NCBI GenBank assembly: GCA_016235425.1
Contig: JACRLC010000031.1
Coordinates: forward strand, 1 to 64,000
Direction of reading: 5' to 3'
DNA: 64,000 nucleotides
Origin: Chloroflexota bacterium
Lineage (GTDB): Bacteria; Chloroflexota; Anaerolineae; Anaerolineales; Villigracilaceae
The notes under the pieces were generated by a model that had not been told where the DNA came from, did no database searches, and worked only from the letters and a program-made list of their open reading frames with translations. The translations under genes were made by a program, and so were the position numbers. Each line of letters starts with the position of its first letter. Position 1 is the first letter of the stretch. Below, piece by piece: positions 8,596 through 16,727 of this stretch.

Positions 8596-10038
8596 ATGGC
8601 TTCACAAAAACTTGACCAGGCAGTGGCATTAATAAAAGCAGGGAATAAACAGGCGGCTTTTCCCATATTAAAGGATTTGATTCAAGAAGAGCCGAACAAT
8701 GAGCAAGTATGGCTTTGGATGTTTACCTGCGTAGACAAACCTGAGCAGAAGAAGTATTGCTTACAAAAGGCTTTGGAAATAAATCCAAATAATGCTGATG
8801 CGCGCAAAGCGTTTGACAGATTGTCAGGAAAAGAGTCACTGCCTTCTTCAGTGCAGTCCGCACGATCACAATCTCAACGACAATCTGTACATAAAAAGCT
8901 GCCTGCCGCGCCTCTACGCGGACAACCTGTGTCACAAACCGCAGGAAAGAAACAGCCTGTTGCCAGTCGTAATATGCTTTTCATCGTCGGATTAATCGCT
9001 ACGATACTTCTATGCTCCTCCGTTGGAATTGGAGGATATTGGGTTTACGGAAACTACTTTGCAAATGAACCACAGGCATTTTCTCCTGATGAGAGCCCAT
9101 TGAATACAGGCGATGATCCAGCCGACTCCAATCAGAACACTGATATCGAAGAAAATTCTTTTCCTACTCCTATTATCGTAGAGCCTGAAAATGAAGATAC
9201 CCCAACTGCAACCGTTGACGGTGTTTACGATATCCGTATAACGCCAATTTCATATACAAAAACAGTTGAGGAAAATGATCCGCAATGGAGTAATCTTGAA
9301 GTCACTTTGGCTGTCGAGAATTACTCCCATGAAACTCTAGTAGCAAGTTTTATGGGAATATTATTCAAGATTAAGACTGAGCAGGGCTTTGAATATGAAT
9401 GTCAAGATCGTAATATAAAGATTGGGTTAGTGCCATCAAATTTCCGAAAAACAATTGTCATACATTTCTGCCGCGTTCCAACTGACAGCAGTATATATAA
9501 TATTTATGGCACTATTGATATTAGGAAATCCGATGCAAATGCTTACTCTGGTTATTCTTCTTCTTTTGATGTCAATATAGAAAACTTTAACACAGGATTG
9601 TCATTTCCATTAATAGACAGAAATTATTATTTACAGCAGAATTTGCCCCTCTATGGCCCAAACCAAGCCATAGATTTAACAGATATGACTATATCTTTTG
9701 GTCCCCCTATTTATTCAGAAGAACATGATGATGGGGTAATAATTAATTATACTGTTCAAAACAAAATAGCCGGCGATAAAATAACGGTGTCAATTGGCGG
9801 GAATTTGTTTTTCAACGATGGAAATTCAACACTGTTTTGCTTGGGCGAGGGTGATGATGGGGGGTATCTATCTGTGGATATAAATTCCACTAGCTCAGGT
9901 CGTCTTCTCTGTGGGAGTATGGATACAATATCAAGTCCACTAGATAGCTCTTGTTTAGCCATAACACAATTGGGAATTGGATACAGTAATTCAACCAAAG
10001 AAGAAACAATCATACGAAATCTTGTTGTATGTTTTTAG
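8596..10038 (+). CDS. TPR-containing single-pass membrane protein
   Basis: 480 residues. AGGAG lies 5 bases before the ATG. Residues 1-75 form about two TPR-like helix pairs (AVALIKAGNKQAAFPILKDL, CLQKALEINPNNADARKAF). A basic low-complexity linker follows, then one membrane span near 127-150 (LFIVGLIATILLCSSVGIGGY). The C-terminal ~330 residues are outside the cell: a Ser/Pro/Asp/Glu-rich stalk and then beta-rich domains with several Cys. The design mirrors the TPR tail and membrane span of the divergently encoded propeller protein, so the two may share a cytoplasmic partner. Exact function unknown. Confidence 0.8.
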   Translation: MASQKLDQAVALIKAGNKQAAFPILKDLIQEEPNNEQVWLWMFTCVDKPEQKKYCLQKALEINPNNADARKAFDRLSGKESLPSSVQSARSQSQRQSVHKKLPAAPLRGQPVSQTAGKKQPVASRNMLFIVGLIATILLCSSVGIGGYWVYGNYFANEPQAFSPDESPLNTGDDPADSNQNTDIEENSFPTPIIVEPENEDTPTATVDGVYDIRITPISYTKTVEENDPQWSNLEVTLAVENYSHETLVASFMGILFKIKTEQGFEYECQDRNIKIGLVPSNFRKTIVIHFCRVPTDSSIYNIYGTIDIRKSDANAYSGYSSSFDVNIENFNTGLSFPLIDRNYYLQQNLPLYGPNQAIDLTDMTISFGPPIYSEEHDDGVIINYTVQNKIAGDKITVSIGGNLFFNDGNSTLFCLGEGDDGGYLSVDINSTSSGRLLCGSMDTISSPLDSSCLAITQLGIGYSNSTKEETIIRNLVVCF

Positions 10039-10085
10039 AAATCTTTGAAGTAGCTGCTAAGAATAATACCAACTAAAAATCTTGT

Positions 10086-10138
10086 TGGTTAGTGGTGGTT
10101 TCGATACGGCGGACGAACACCGCCTACTCAACCACCGA
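10086..10138. repeat. Palindromic repeat family R2, copy 1
   Basis: GGTGGTTTCGATACG and CTACTCAACCACC form inverted ends. Related copies lie at 10478-10523, 10553-10604 and 11579-11625, closely surrounding the GIY-YIG gene. Confidence 0.7.
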
Positions 10139-10150
10139 GTTCACCACCTA

Positions 10151-10456
10151 TCAAATTACCTTTTTAATTTTACTTCTATCGAAAACCTTTTTTGCCAGCG
10201 CGGGCAATAATTCTGGAGTGCCGTTGATCAAGGCTTCGCGCTTGCGCCGAGTCCAGCCTTGGACTTGTTTCTCCCGATAAAAGGCATCATCAACACGGTC
10301 GTATTCTTCGCAATATACCAGTTTTACAGGCAATCGCTTGGATGTGTAATTTGAACCGATCCCTTCCTGATGCTGGGACATGCGTCGTTTCAGGTCTTTG
10401 GTTGAGCCAACATAATACGAGCTATCGCAACATTCAAGAATATACATCCATGCCAT
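10151..10456 (-). CDS. GIY-YIG domain endonuclease-like protein
   Basis: 101 residues from ATG 10456, a typical length for stand-alone UPF0213-type GIY-YIG proteins. The motif appears as WMYILECCDSSYYVGST, followed by the conserved Arg in LKRRMSQHQ, with YREKQVQGWTRRKREALI in the second half. Longer in-frame starts (for example 10537) run into the flanking R2 repeat and are unlikely. Such proteins are common single-domain nuclease-like proteins of unclear role, sometimes linked to repeats. R2 repeats sit on both sides here. Confidence 0.85.
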   Translation of the reverse strand: MAWMYILECCDSSYYVGSTKDLKRRMSQHQEGIGSNYTSKRLPVKLVYCEEYDRVDDAFYREKQVQGWTRRKREALINGTPELLPALAKKVFDRSKIKKVI

Positions 10457-10477
10457 AGAGAACTCTCGTTCCATACG

Positions 10478-10523
10478 GTGGTTGAGTAGCCCCGAATGGT
10501 TTTGCGGGGCGTATCGAAACCAC
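10478..10523. repeat. Palindromic repeat family R2, copy 2
   Basis: GGTGGTTGAGTAG...GTATCGAAACCAC, the inverse orientation of copy 1, immediately upstream of the GIY-YIG gene. Confidence 0.7.
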
Positions 10524-10552
10524 ATCTTAAATTTCAAGTTTATTTGTCATTG

Positions 10553-10604
10553 CTGGTTTCGATACGCCCTTCGCAAAGAACGCTCAAGGCTACTCAACCA
10601 GCGA
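10553..10604. repeat. Palindromic repeat family R2, copy 3
   Basis: CTGGTTTCGATACG...CTACTCAACCAGCG, just downstream of the stop of the minus-strand GT2 gene that ends at 10615. Confidence 0.7.
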
Positions 10605-10614
10605 AGTTGGCTTA

Positions 10615-11562
10615 TTACGAATAATACCAATTAAATATCTTGTTATAAACCGCCAACAACATCTTCTTAATCGGTCCCAGTTCCAATACACGCTTACCAA
10701 AACCTGCCTTGCGTTTTGCGTTTTGCGCTTTGAGTTCCCCTCTCAAATACCCCAGCGTATTGGACATATTCATCGCCAGCGGGTCAGAGACCATCAACCG
10801 CAGCAAACCGGCGTCGTTCATGCGCTTGTCCAGTTGGCGGACTTGGCCCATGGGCTTGTCCATGTCAAAGGGCAGGAATTGCTGGAGCGTGGACTTGTAC
10901 GCGGTGAACTGCCAGTGTGACGCGCCAGCCATCGCGGTCACGCCCTTGTAAACTATTCTCCAATCTCTAGTCTCTGCGTAAACTTTCTTATTCTCTTCTT
11001 CGGTCTGTCCGAGCGAGAGATTGAATTCAAGGAAGGTTTCCCACGGAATGAATTGACCTTCGTCAAGAGTTGCACTTTCGCGTGCCCATTTCAAAGTCCC
11101 TTCATAAAATTCAGGCGGCGTGCGGAAGGGACGCGCCGTCACCATGCCAACGTTGGGGAAGGTTTCGAGAATTTCCACAGAACGCTTGAGCCAGTTCGGG
11201 GAGAATAAAACATCGGCGTCGGTGTAGGCGATGATTTCGCCAGGTGCGCCCATCAGCATGACATTCCATGCGCCGCCCTTGCCCATGTTCTTCTCGGAGA
11301 GGATCAAATATTGAATTCGTCCCTCTTCTTTCTCTTTTACAAGGAACTCGCGCACTTCGACGCAAGAGCCGTTATCGAAGACCATCAGGTCGAACGGCAG
11401 GCCCGCGTCCTTGCGCATGGACTCGAGCGAGACTTTTAGCACGTCGAGAGTCTCTGCGTAGAATCCACTCAAGAAGGGGATGTAGTTGAGCAACGCGGCC
11501 GTAATCCGCTCGGGGCGGGCAACGTCTTTGACGAACTTGGCGGGGTTTTGGCCTTTACGCAT
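10615..11562 (-). CDS. Family 2 glycosyltransferase
   Basis: 315 residues. GGTGA lies 3 bases before the ATG. A GT-A fold is indicated by the DLMVFDNGSCVEVREFL nucleotide-binding region near 60, NMGKGGAWN, and the metal-binding YTDADVLF near 112-119. The enzyme probably transfers a sugar from a nucleotide donor to a surface-glycan intermediate on the inner face of the membrane. There is no membrane span. It is the last glycan gene of the minus-strand unit that begins at 32.6 kb. Donor and linkage cannot be read from the sequence. Confidence 0.8.
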   Translation of the reverse strand: MRKGQNPAKFVKDVARPERITAALLNYIPFLSGFYAETLDVLKVSLESMRKDAGLPFDLMVFDNGSCVEVREFLVKEKEEGRIQYLILSEKNMGKGGAWNVMLMGAPGEIIAYTDADVLFSPNWLKRSVEILETFPNVGMVTARPFRTPPEFYEGTLKWARESATLDEGQFIPWETFLEFNLSLGQTEEENKKVYAETRDWRIVYKGVTAMAGASHWQFTAYKSTLQQFLPFDMDKPMGQVRQLDKRMNDAGLLRLMVSDPLAMNMSNTLGYLRGELKAQNAKRKAGFGKRVLELGPIKKMLLAVYNKIFNWYYS

Positions 11563-11578
11563 ATTTCACCACAATTCG

Positions 11579-11625
11579 TTGGTTGAGGAGGGTCGAGCGA
11601 TAGCGAGACCCGTATCGAAACCAAC
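11579..11625. repeat. Palindromic repeat family R2, copy 4
   Basis: TTGGTTGAGG...CGTATCGAAACCAA, in the intergenic stretch 11563-11757. That stretch otherwise shows only a further partial copy (CGGACGAACACTGCC...CTCAACCAGCG, around 11685-11735). Confidence 0.65.
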
Positions 11626-11757
11626 AGTAACTTGAAAATAAAATGTTTGCATGATTCTTGCTGGATTCGGCACGACGACGGACGAACACTGCCGCCCACC
11701 CTTCAATAAACTCAGGGCAACGCTCAACCAGCGAAACATATTTTTATTTGAACACTT

Positions 11758-11985
11758 TCAGGATTTATCAATTTTCTCAATCACGTCGGTCAATACTTCC
11801 TGGGTAAGACTTTTCAACAAAATCTCTTTTTCTTTTCCAGAAAGCACAATGCCCTGTGCATCAAAAGCCCTTTCGTAAGAACTTTTTATCAGCCCCAAAA
11901 TATAATCATCTATTTTCTCATCCTGCATATAACGTCTGATACGCGACTTGATTTCGGAAAAGCTATCACCGAATGATTGCATCAT
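11758..11985 (-). CDS. Small hypothetical protein
   Basis: 75 residues, mostly charged helices (SEIKSRIRRYMQDEKIDDYIL, KEKEILLKSLTQEVLTDVI). AAGGAG lies 9 bases before the ATG, the main reason to accept it as real. It lies 18 bp after the stop of the preceding GT gene, so it is probably co-transcribed. No family recognised. A small cytosolic helical adaptor or regulator is possible. Confidence 0.6.
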   Translation of the reverse strand: MMQSFGDSFSEIKSRIRRYMQDEKIDDYILGLIKSSYERAFDAQGIVLSGKEKEILLKSLTQEVLTDVIEKIDKS

Positions 11986-12003
11986 TTTCGAGCTCCTTTT
12001 GAC

Positions 12004-12909
12004 TCATCGAAACAGCTTCTTGAATCGCTTCTTCCATCTCTTCGGGCGCGCTACATTTTCAATCATGTCTTCGGGCAGGAAGAAGAAGATAGCTCGCAGG
12101 AACAATTCCACGCCGCGCATGAAGCGCAGATACGACATCTTCGGGCGCGCAAGTTTACCACCGACGAGGCGATGGGTTGAGTCCAAAATGGTGTAACGGA
12201 TGGCGGCCTGTCCGCCCGCGAGACGGATGTTCTCGTCCGTGTCGGGATGTTCATAATGCGGCTTCGCGCCAGGCAGATGACTGTAATCGTGGTTCTGGTG
12301 GACAATCATGACCGACGGCGTGCAGTCAATCACAGGCCATTTTTCCTTGCGGGCCTTGTATATCATCCAGTTGTCCCAGCCTGCGCGGCCGATGGCAAAA
12401 TCAGGAATCTCTTGATAACAGGATTTTGGAAAGAGGAAAAAATCGCTTCCCGCGGGACGGTGGAGTTGGCCCTGCGTTCTGACAGTTGATTCCAGCCGAC
12501 TCTGCCATCCTTCGGCGAAATCCAGCGGAGACGTGACATCCAAATCCCAACGCTGGCTGAGGAGAACGAATGTGTCACGTCGCAAACGTGACCTACGCGC
12601 CGTTTCGACGAAATCGGACATGAGAATCATGTCCGCGTTGATGATGCAGAGCAGGTCACTGTTGCTGTTTTCCCGCGCCAGTTGAAACATGGACGAAATC
12701 AGCGGCGTGCCGCTTTCGTTGCGCGCCACATCGGGCAGGTGCTTCACGCCGAGTTCCTTGGCGGCTTGTGCGAGTCCTTCCTCTTCGCCGAGGAGAATGA
12801 CTTCGACATCGGGGAGGAGAGTCCATGATTTAATCGCGTTGCGCTGAATCGTCGCAATGTGCGGATTGGTGAAGGGTTTGGGGGCGGAGAAGAGAGTAAT
12901 CAGTGGCAT
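12004..12909 (-). CDS. GT-A type glycosyltransferase-like protein
   Basis: 301 residues from the first ATG (12909); two residues upstream a TTG is also possible. Features are the N-terminal ITLFSAPKPFTNPHIATIQRNAI, a metal-site-like INADMIL near 90, and a GRAGWDNWMIYKARKE acceptor-side segment. The C-terminus is basic and hydrophobic, which may hold it at the membrane. The pattern is that of GT-A enzymes in polysaccharide loci, but I cannot assign a CAZy family. The preceding gene in the unit (SpsF-like) is separated from it by a palindrome. Confidence 0.65.
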   Translation of the reverse strand: MPLITLFSAPKPFTNPHIATIQRNAIKSWTLLPDVEVILLGEEEGLAQAAKELGVKHLPDVARNESGTPLISSMFQLARENSNSDLLCIINADMILMSDFVETARRSRLRRDTFVLLSQRWDLDVTSPLDFAEGWQSRLESTVRTQGQLHRPAGSDFFLFPKSCYQEIPDFAIGRAGWDNWMIYKARKEKWPVIDCTPSVMIVHQNHDYSHLPGAKPHYEHPDTDENIRLAGGQAAIRYTILDSTHRLVGGKLARPKMSYLRFMRGVELFLRAIFFFLPEDMIENVARPKRWKKRFKKLFR

Positions 12910-12930
12910 GAACAATCAGTAACCAGTGGC

Positions 12931-12986
12931 GTACCGCGACATTTATGTCGCCTTGCCATAATAAAGCGACATGAATGTCGCGGTAC
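12931..12986. repeat. Long palindrome, family R4; possible terminator
   Basis: GTACCGCGACATTTATGTCGC and its near-perfect inverse at the other end fold into a 56-bp hairpin directly after the stop of the SpsF-like gene. It could attenuate transcription between that gene and the next. Confidence 0.7.
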
Positions 12987-12988
12987 AA

Positions 12989-13834
12989 CTATTTGAGTGC
13001 CCTTTTATCAATATCTTTCAAGGTTTTATGCCTCACACCCGAATTGATTTCCATCAACCTGGGTTCGTCATGGACTAAATCCAAAACCTCTTTCCACGAA
13101 AAATCATCGCGCCCATCGAAGCGACTGTAAACCTGGCAGATGAATTCCAAATCTTCGGGAGTGTCCACTGTCCAGCGGTAGTCGCCGAAATCAGTGGAGT
13201 GATGCAATAATGCGATGTTAAATCCGCGCGGAGATGTCCCTTGATCAATGTCAAAAGTCAAAGGTCGAAGGTTGGACTTTTGACCTTTGACATTCGACCC
13301 CAATACCACGCCCTCATAGAAATACGGCATGGCATGTTCGCGATGCTGCGGTTCTTTGGCTTCCTTCCAGGCTTTTTCCAAGACCCTGAACGTACACGCT
13401 TCCACATCCAGGCCAATCGGATATGTCCGATGCCACGGAGGTGGGAGACGATTGCAAACGAAATCGTATTCGCCTTCAAGCAGGGTGTTGACAACATCGT
13501 CAATCAACGCGGGGTCAATCACGGGACAATCAGCGGTGATGCGGACAACTACATCCGCTTTCGCTCCTTTCGCGGCCTGATAGTAACGGTCGAGCACGTC
13601 GTAGAGGTTGCCGCGCGTAAACGAGATTCCGCTGAAATCGCAGTATTCGGCCACGGGGTCGTCAGTCGAATCTGTCGTCGTGGCGAAAATGGTTTCGGTA
13701 ACGGTGACAGACCGCGAGGTCCGAACGAAGACGCGTTGCAACATGGGCTGGCCCGCGATGTCTGCGAGTATCTTCCCAGGCAAACGGGACGAACTCATAC
13801 GTCCCTGAATAATGGCGACAATTTTTGGTTTCAT
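12989..13834 (-). CDS. SpsF-like cytidylyltransferase family protein
   Basis: 281 residues, COG1861/SpsF type. The N-terminal nucleotide-binding loop is IIQGRMSSSRLPGKIL (8-23), followed by VVRITADCPVIDP and the closing RWTVDTPEDLEF, all typical of this family. NeuA/KdsB relatives activate sugars as CMP or related nucleotides. Being in the same transcription direction as neuB, this enzyme may activate the nonulosonic acid (inference). Odd feature: residues ~180-196 (VKGQKSNLRPLTFDID) are encoded by an in-frame palindrome (13249-13292) that looks like inserted repeat DNA in a variable loop. Confidence 0.8.
   Translation of the reverse strand: MKPKIVAIIQGRMSSSRLPGKILADIAGQPMLQRVFVRTSRSVTVTETIFATTTDSTDDPVAEYCDFSGISFTRGNLYDVLDRYYQAAKGAKADVVVRITADCPVIDPALIDDVVNTLLEGEYDFVCNRLPPPWHRTYPIGLDVEACTFRVLEKAWKEAKEPQHREHAMPYFYEGVVLGSNVKGQKSNLRPLTFDIDQGTSPRGFNIALLHHSTDFGDYRWTVDTPEDLEFICQVYSRFDGRDDFSWKEVLDLVHDEPRLMEINSGVRHKTLKDIDKRALK
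13249..13292. repeat. In-frame palindrome inside the SpsF-like gene
   Basis: GTCAAAAGTCAAAGGTC and the inverse GACTTTTGACCTTTGAC with an 8-10 bp loop. It keeps the frame and adds a short basic peptide. Similar GTCGAAGGTCAAAGGTC wording occurs near 18655 inside the GT4 gene. Confidence 0.75.
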
Positions 13835-13862
13835 AATCTGTGGGACAAATTGCCAATTTGTC

Positions 13863-15215
13863 CTACGCGGCCTGCGCCTCGGATGGTATCGGCATAAGAG
13901 TCACAAATCCTTTTGCTCTGAATTTTTCGACGTAGTCGCGCACCATCCAATAATCGAGGTTGACCTGTTCGGCGATATCGAAAATGGTGTGCTGACCTTC
14001 GAACGACATCATGATTTTTTCGATGGCGCGGTTGAGCGCCCAATTATCGCGCCAATCCACCCACAGGCCATTGCCGCTTAGAAAAACGGGGCCGCGGAAG
14101 GTGCGCTTCGGGATGTAGTTGCTGGCATAAATGCGGATGATTTCCTCGGCCACATCCACGGCTTCGACGAGCAGGCCTTCGTGAATGATGTCGAGGTTGT
14201 CATCGGTGGTGTGATATTCGGGATAGGGAAAACGGCTGAGCGAGATGCACGGCACATTGACGCCAGGCCCGTTGATGACGCGCTCGTCGTTGGGCGCGAC
14301 CTGCGCGAACTCACCCTGACGAAATTCGCCGAATTGTTTTTGCATGACGTAACTTGCGACGCGGTCGAGCAGGTGATTGTTTTGCCGCGTGCGCTGCAGG
14401 GCAAGCGTGTTTTGATTGCCAACCGAATCGAGGAACATGCCGCCGCGCAAATTCGGAATCTGGTCTTCGTGATTGGCGAGGTACGCAACCGTGCCGATGG
14501 TCTCAGGCCCAAACCAAAAGCGGACGCTCATCGAACTGGCGGGAAGCGGCCTCCCGGCGAGTCGGCGCGCAAGGTCAATTTCGGTGACGACGCCCGATGT
14601 GTTGTCATTGGCCTGCATGGGATGGCAGGTGTGCGACATCACGATGAACTCACCCGCGTCGGGGTTCGCTCCTCCTTCGGGATGGACGACCGCGCTCGCA
14701 ACTTTGAATCCCTGCTGTGGGTCGGAAATAAATTCAGAGCGAATCACCGCGTGATATTTTTCATCCTGCGGCAACTGGTCGAACTGATTCTTCGGCAGGC
14801 AAAAGCCCCAATCACGTTCGTAAAACTTGAACTCCCACGGAATCGCGGACGGGCATCTCTCGCTATAACGCAGGTGCGGCTTCAATTCATCCCAACTCAG
14901 GATCAAGTCAACGGGCAGGGAATACGAGATGATGTGAAGCGGATTGTTTTTGAAGTCAACGACGCGCTCGCTTCGCCCCGCCCCGCGAGCTGATTCCGTT
15001 TCGAGGTACGCTTCATGCACCACATATTTTTCCGGCACGCGCCACGTCCAGACCTGCGAGCCTGGGGCGTACGTCTCGATGGTGTAGTCCGCTGAATCGG
15101 GCATGTACGAGCCGATGATCTGGAGAGTCTTGTCCATGTCATCGGAGGCGAGGGTGCGATGAAGCGGCAGAATCTCGGAGAGGATGGATTTGAGGGATGA
15201 GTATGACTTGGACAT
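13863..15215 (-). CDS. DUF4910 aminopeptidase-like protein with winged-helix tail (paralogue 1)
   Basis: 450 residues, matching the DUF4910/DUF2172 aminopeptidase-like family of glycan loci, with a C-terminal winged-helix domain. The M28-like metal ligands appear intact: SHTCHP (His195, His198), AND (Asp204), GPET (Glu238), FLDS (Asp263) and EYHTTDD (His335). The tail from ~385 (IEKIMMSFEGQHTIFDIAEQVNLDYWMVRDYVEKF) is helix-turn-helix-like. Family members sit in nonulosonic-acid and O-antigen clusters, where a peptidase or deacylase step is suspected but unproven. It is paired with a paralogue at 15314-16639, suggesting a hetero-oligomer or two related substrates. Confidence 0.85.
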   Translation of the reverse strand: MSKSYSSLKSILSEILPLHRTLASDDMDKTLQIIGSYMPDSADYTIETYAPGSQVWTWRVPEKYVVHEAYLETESARGAGRSERVVDFKNNPLHIISYSLPVDLILSWDELKPHLRYSERCPSAIPWEFKFYERDWGFCLPKNQFDQLPQDEKYHAVIRSEFISDPQQGFKVASAVVHPEGGANPDAGEFIVMSHTCHPMQANDNTSGVVTEIDLARRLAGRPLPASSMSVRFWFGPETIGTVAYLANHEDQIPNLRGGMFLDSVGNQNTLALQRTRQNNHLLDRVASYVMQKQFGEFRQGEFAQVAPNDERVINGPGVNVPCISLSRFPYPEYHTTDDNLDIIHEGLLVEAVDVAEEIIRIYASNYIPKRTFRGPVFLSGNGLWVDWRDNWALNRAIEKIMMSFEGQHTIFDIAEQVNLDYWMVRDYVEKFRAKGFVTLMPIPSEAQAA

Positions 15216-15224
15216 GCAATATGT

Positions 15225-15307
15225 TTACCACGGATGAACACTGATTATTTTGAAGATGTTGTTCCAGGGTTTTCCAATCCTTTTTATCCATGTTCATCTG
15301 TGGTGAA
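15225..15307. repeat. Imperfect inverted repeat between the DUF4910 genes
   Basis: TTACCACGGATGAACA and TGTTCATCTGTGGTGAA form the arms of a loose palindrome that fills the 98-bp gap between the two paralogues. Confidence 0.6.
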
Positions 15308-15313
15308 TTTGGT

Positions 15314-16639
15314 CTAGGAATCCTGCGCTTCGGAGGGAATCGGCATGGGAGTCACAAATCCTTTTGCTCTGAATTTTTCGACGTATTCGCGCACCATCCA
15401 GTAATCGAGTCCGACTTGTTCGGCAATGTCAAAGACCGAGTGCTCACCTTCAAATCTCATCATGATTTTTTCGATGGCGCGGTTGAGCGCCCAGTTCTCG
15501 CGCCAGTCCACCCACAGGCCATTGCCGCTGAGAAAGACCGGGCCGCGGAAGGTGCGTTTCGGGATGTAGTTGCTGGCGTAAATGCGGATGATTTCCTCCG
15601 CCGTTTCCGCCGCGCCGACCAGCATGTCATCGTGCATGATGTCAAGGTTGTCGTCAGTGGTGTGATACTCGTCGTAGGGCCAGCGGTTGATCGAGATGCA
15701 CGGCACGTTGACGCCAGGCCCGTTGATGACGCGCTCGTCGTTGGCGGGAGCCGCGGCAAAATCGCGCTCGTCGTGAGCGGTGTTGCGTAATTGGTAATTG
15801 GTAATTCGGTCGAGCAGGTGCGTGTGCTGGCGCGTGTGATGCCAGGCAATCTTGTTTTTGTTGCCTGTCATTTCCATGAAGATTCCGCCGCGCAGATTTT
15901 GAATCAGATGTTCGTTGTGCGAGAGATAGACAATCGTGCCAATGGTCTCAGGCCCAAACCAAAAGCGGACGCTCATCGAGCCGGCGGGAAGCGGCTTCTC
16001 GGCGAGGCGGCGCGCAAGGTCAATCGTGCTGACCACGCCTGCGCCGTCATCATTGGCCTGCATGGGATGACAGGTATGCGCCTGAACAATGATTTCGCCT
16101 GCTTCGGGATTTGGCCCGCCTTCGGGATGGATGACCGCGGTGGCGATTTTGAATCCCTGCTTCGGGTCGGTGATAAATTCAGACTTGATGACCGCGCGGT
16201 ATTTTTTGTCGCGCGGGAGTTTGTCGAAGACATTTTTCGGGAGGCAGAATCCCCAATCGCGGTCGTAATACTTGAACACCCACGGAATCGTGTGAGGACG
16301 TTTCTCGTTGAAATACAAATGCGGCTGGAGTTCTTCAAATGAGAGAGTCTTGTCAACAGGCAGGGAATACGAAACGATGTGAAGCGGGTTGTTCTTGAAA
16401 TCCACCACGCGCTCGCCGCCTTCGATTTCCAAATACGCTTCGTAGACAACGTACCGCTCGGGCACTTTCCAGGTCCACGCGGGATCGAGGGGTTTGTAGG
16501 TTTCAATCGTGTAGTTGGACGAATCCGGCATGTACGAGCCGACGATTTCCAGCGTCTTGTCCTGGTCGTCGGAGGCCAGCGTTCGATGCAACGGGAAAAA
16601 TTCTGCGAGGATGGATTTGAGGGAGGTGTAGGGTTTCAT
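15314..16639 (-). CDS. DUF4910 aminopeptidase-like protein with winged-helix tail (paralogue 2)
   Basis: 441 residues, colinear with and clearly similar to the gene at 13863-15215; the last ~80 residues are almost identical. Metal ligands: HTCHP (His188, His191), AND (Asp197), GPET (Glu231), EYHTTDD (His326). The position equivalent to Asp263 is Glu256 (FMEMTGN), a real difference at a likely metal-site residue. Region 279-295 (ITNYQLRNTAHDERDF) is divergent and is partly encoded by a GGTAATTGGTAATT tandem run. The tandem duplication looks old enough for functional divergence. It follows the AAC(3)-like gene in transcription order. Confidence 0.85.
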   Translation of the reverse strand: MKPYTSLKSILAEFFPLHRTLASDDQDKTLEIVGSYMPDSSNYTIETYKPLDPAWTWKVPERYVVYEAYLEIEGGERVVDFKNNPLHIVSYSLPVDKTLSFEELQPHLYFNEKRPHTIPWVFKYYDRDWGFCLPKNVFDKLPRDKKYRAVIKSEFITDPKQGFKIATAVIHPEGGPNPEAGEIIVQAHTCHPMQANDDGAGVVSTIDLARRLAEKPLPAGSMSVRFWFGPETIGTIVYLSHNEHLIQNLRGGIFMEMTGNKNKIAWHHTRQHTHLLDRITNYQLRNTAHDERDFAAAPANDERVINGPGVNVPCISINRWPYDEYHTTDDNLDIMHDDMLVGAAETAEEIIRIYASNYIPKRTFRGPVFLSGNGLWVDWRENWALNRAIEKIMMRFEGEHSVFDIAEQVGLDYWMVREYVEKFRAKGFVTPMPIPSEAQDS

Positions 16640-16650
16640 AATTCACCTTC

Positions 16651-16727
16651 GCCCTCACCCTAGCCCTCTCCCGAAGGGAGAGGGGACTCCCTTCCCCCGC
16701 AGGGGGAAGGGTTGGGGATGAGGGCTA
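16651..16727. repeat. Palindromic repeat family R3, copy 1
   Basis: CCCTCACCCTAGCCCTCTCCC...GGGAGAGGGG followed by CCCCTTC...GAAGGGTTGGGGATGAGGGCT. A near copy lies at 27672-27750. It fills the gap between the AAC(3)-like and DUF4910 genes. Confidence 0.75.

Noticed and set aside
13249-13292. Frameshifting insertion in the SpsF-like gene
   Set aside because: The palindrome keeps the frame and the conserved C-terminal motifs follow intact.
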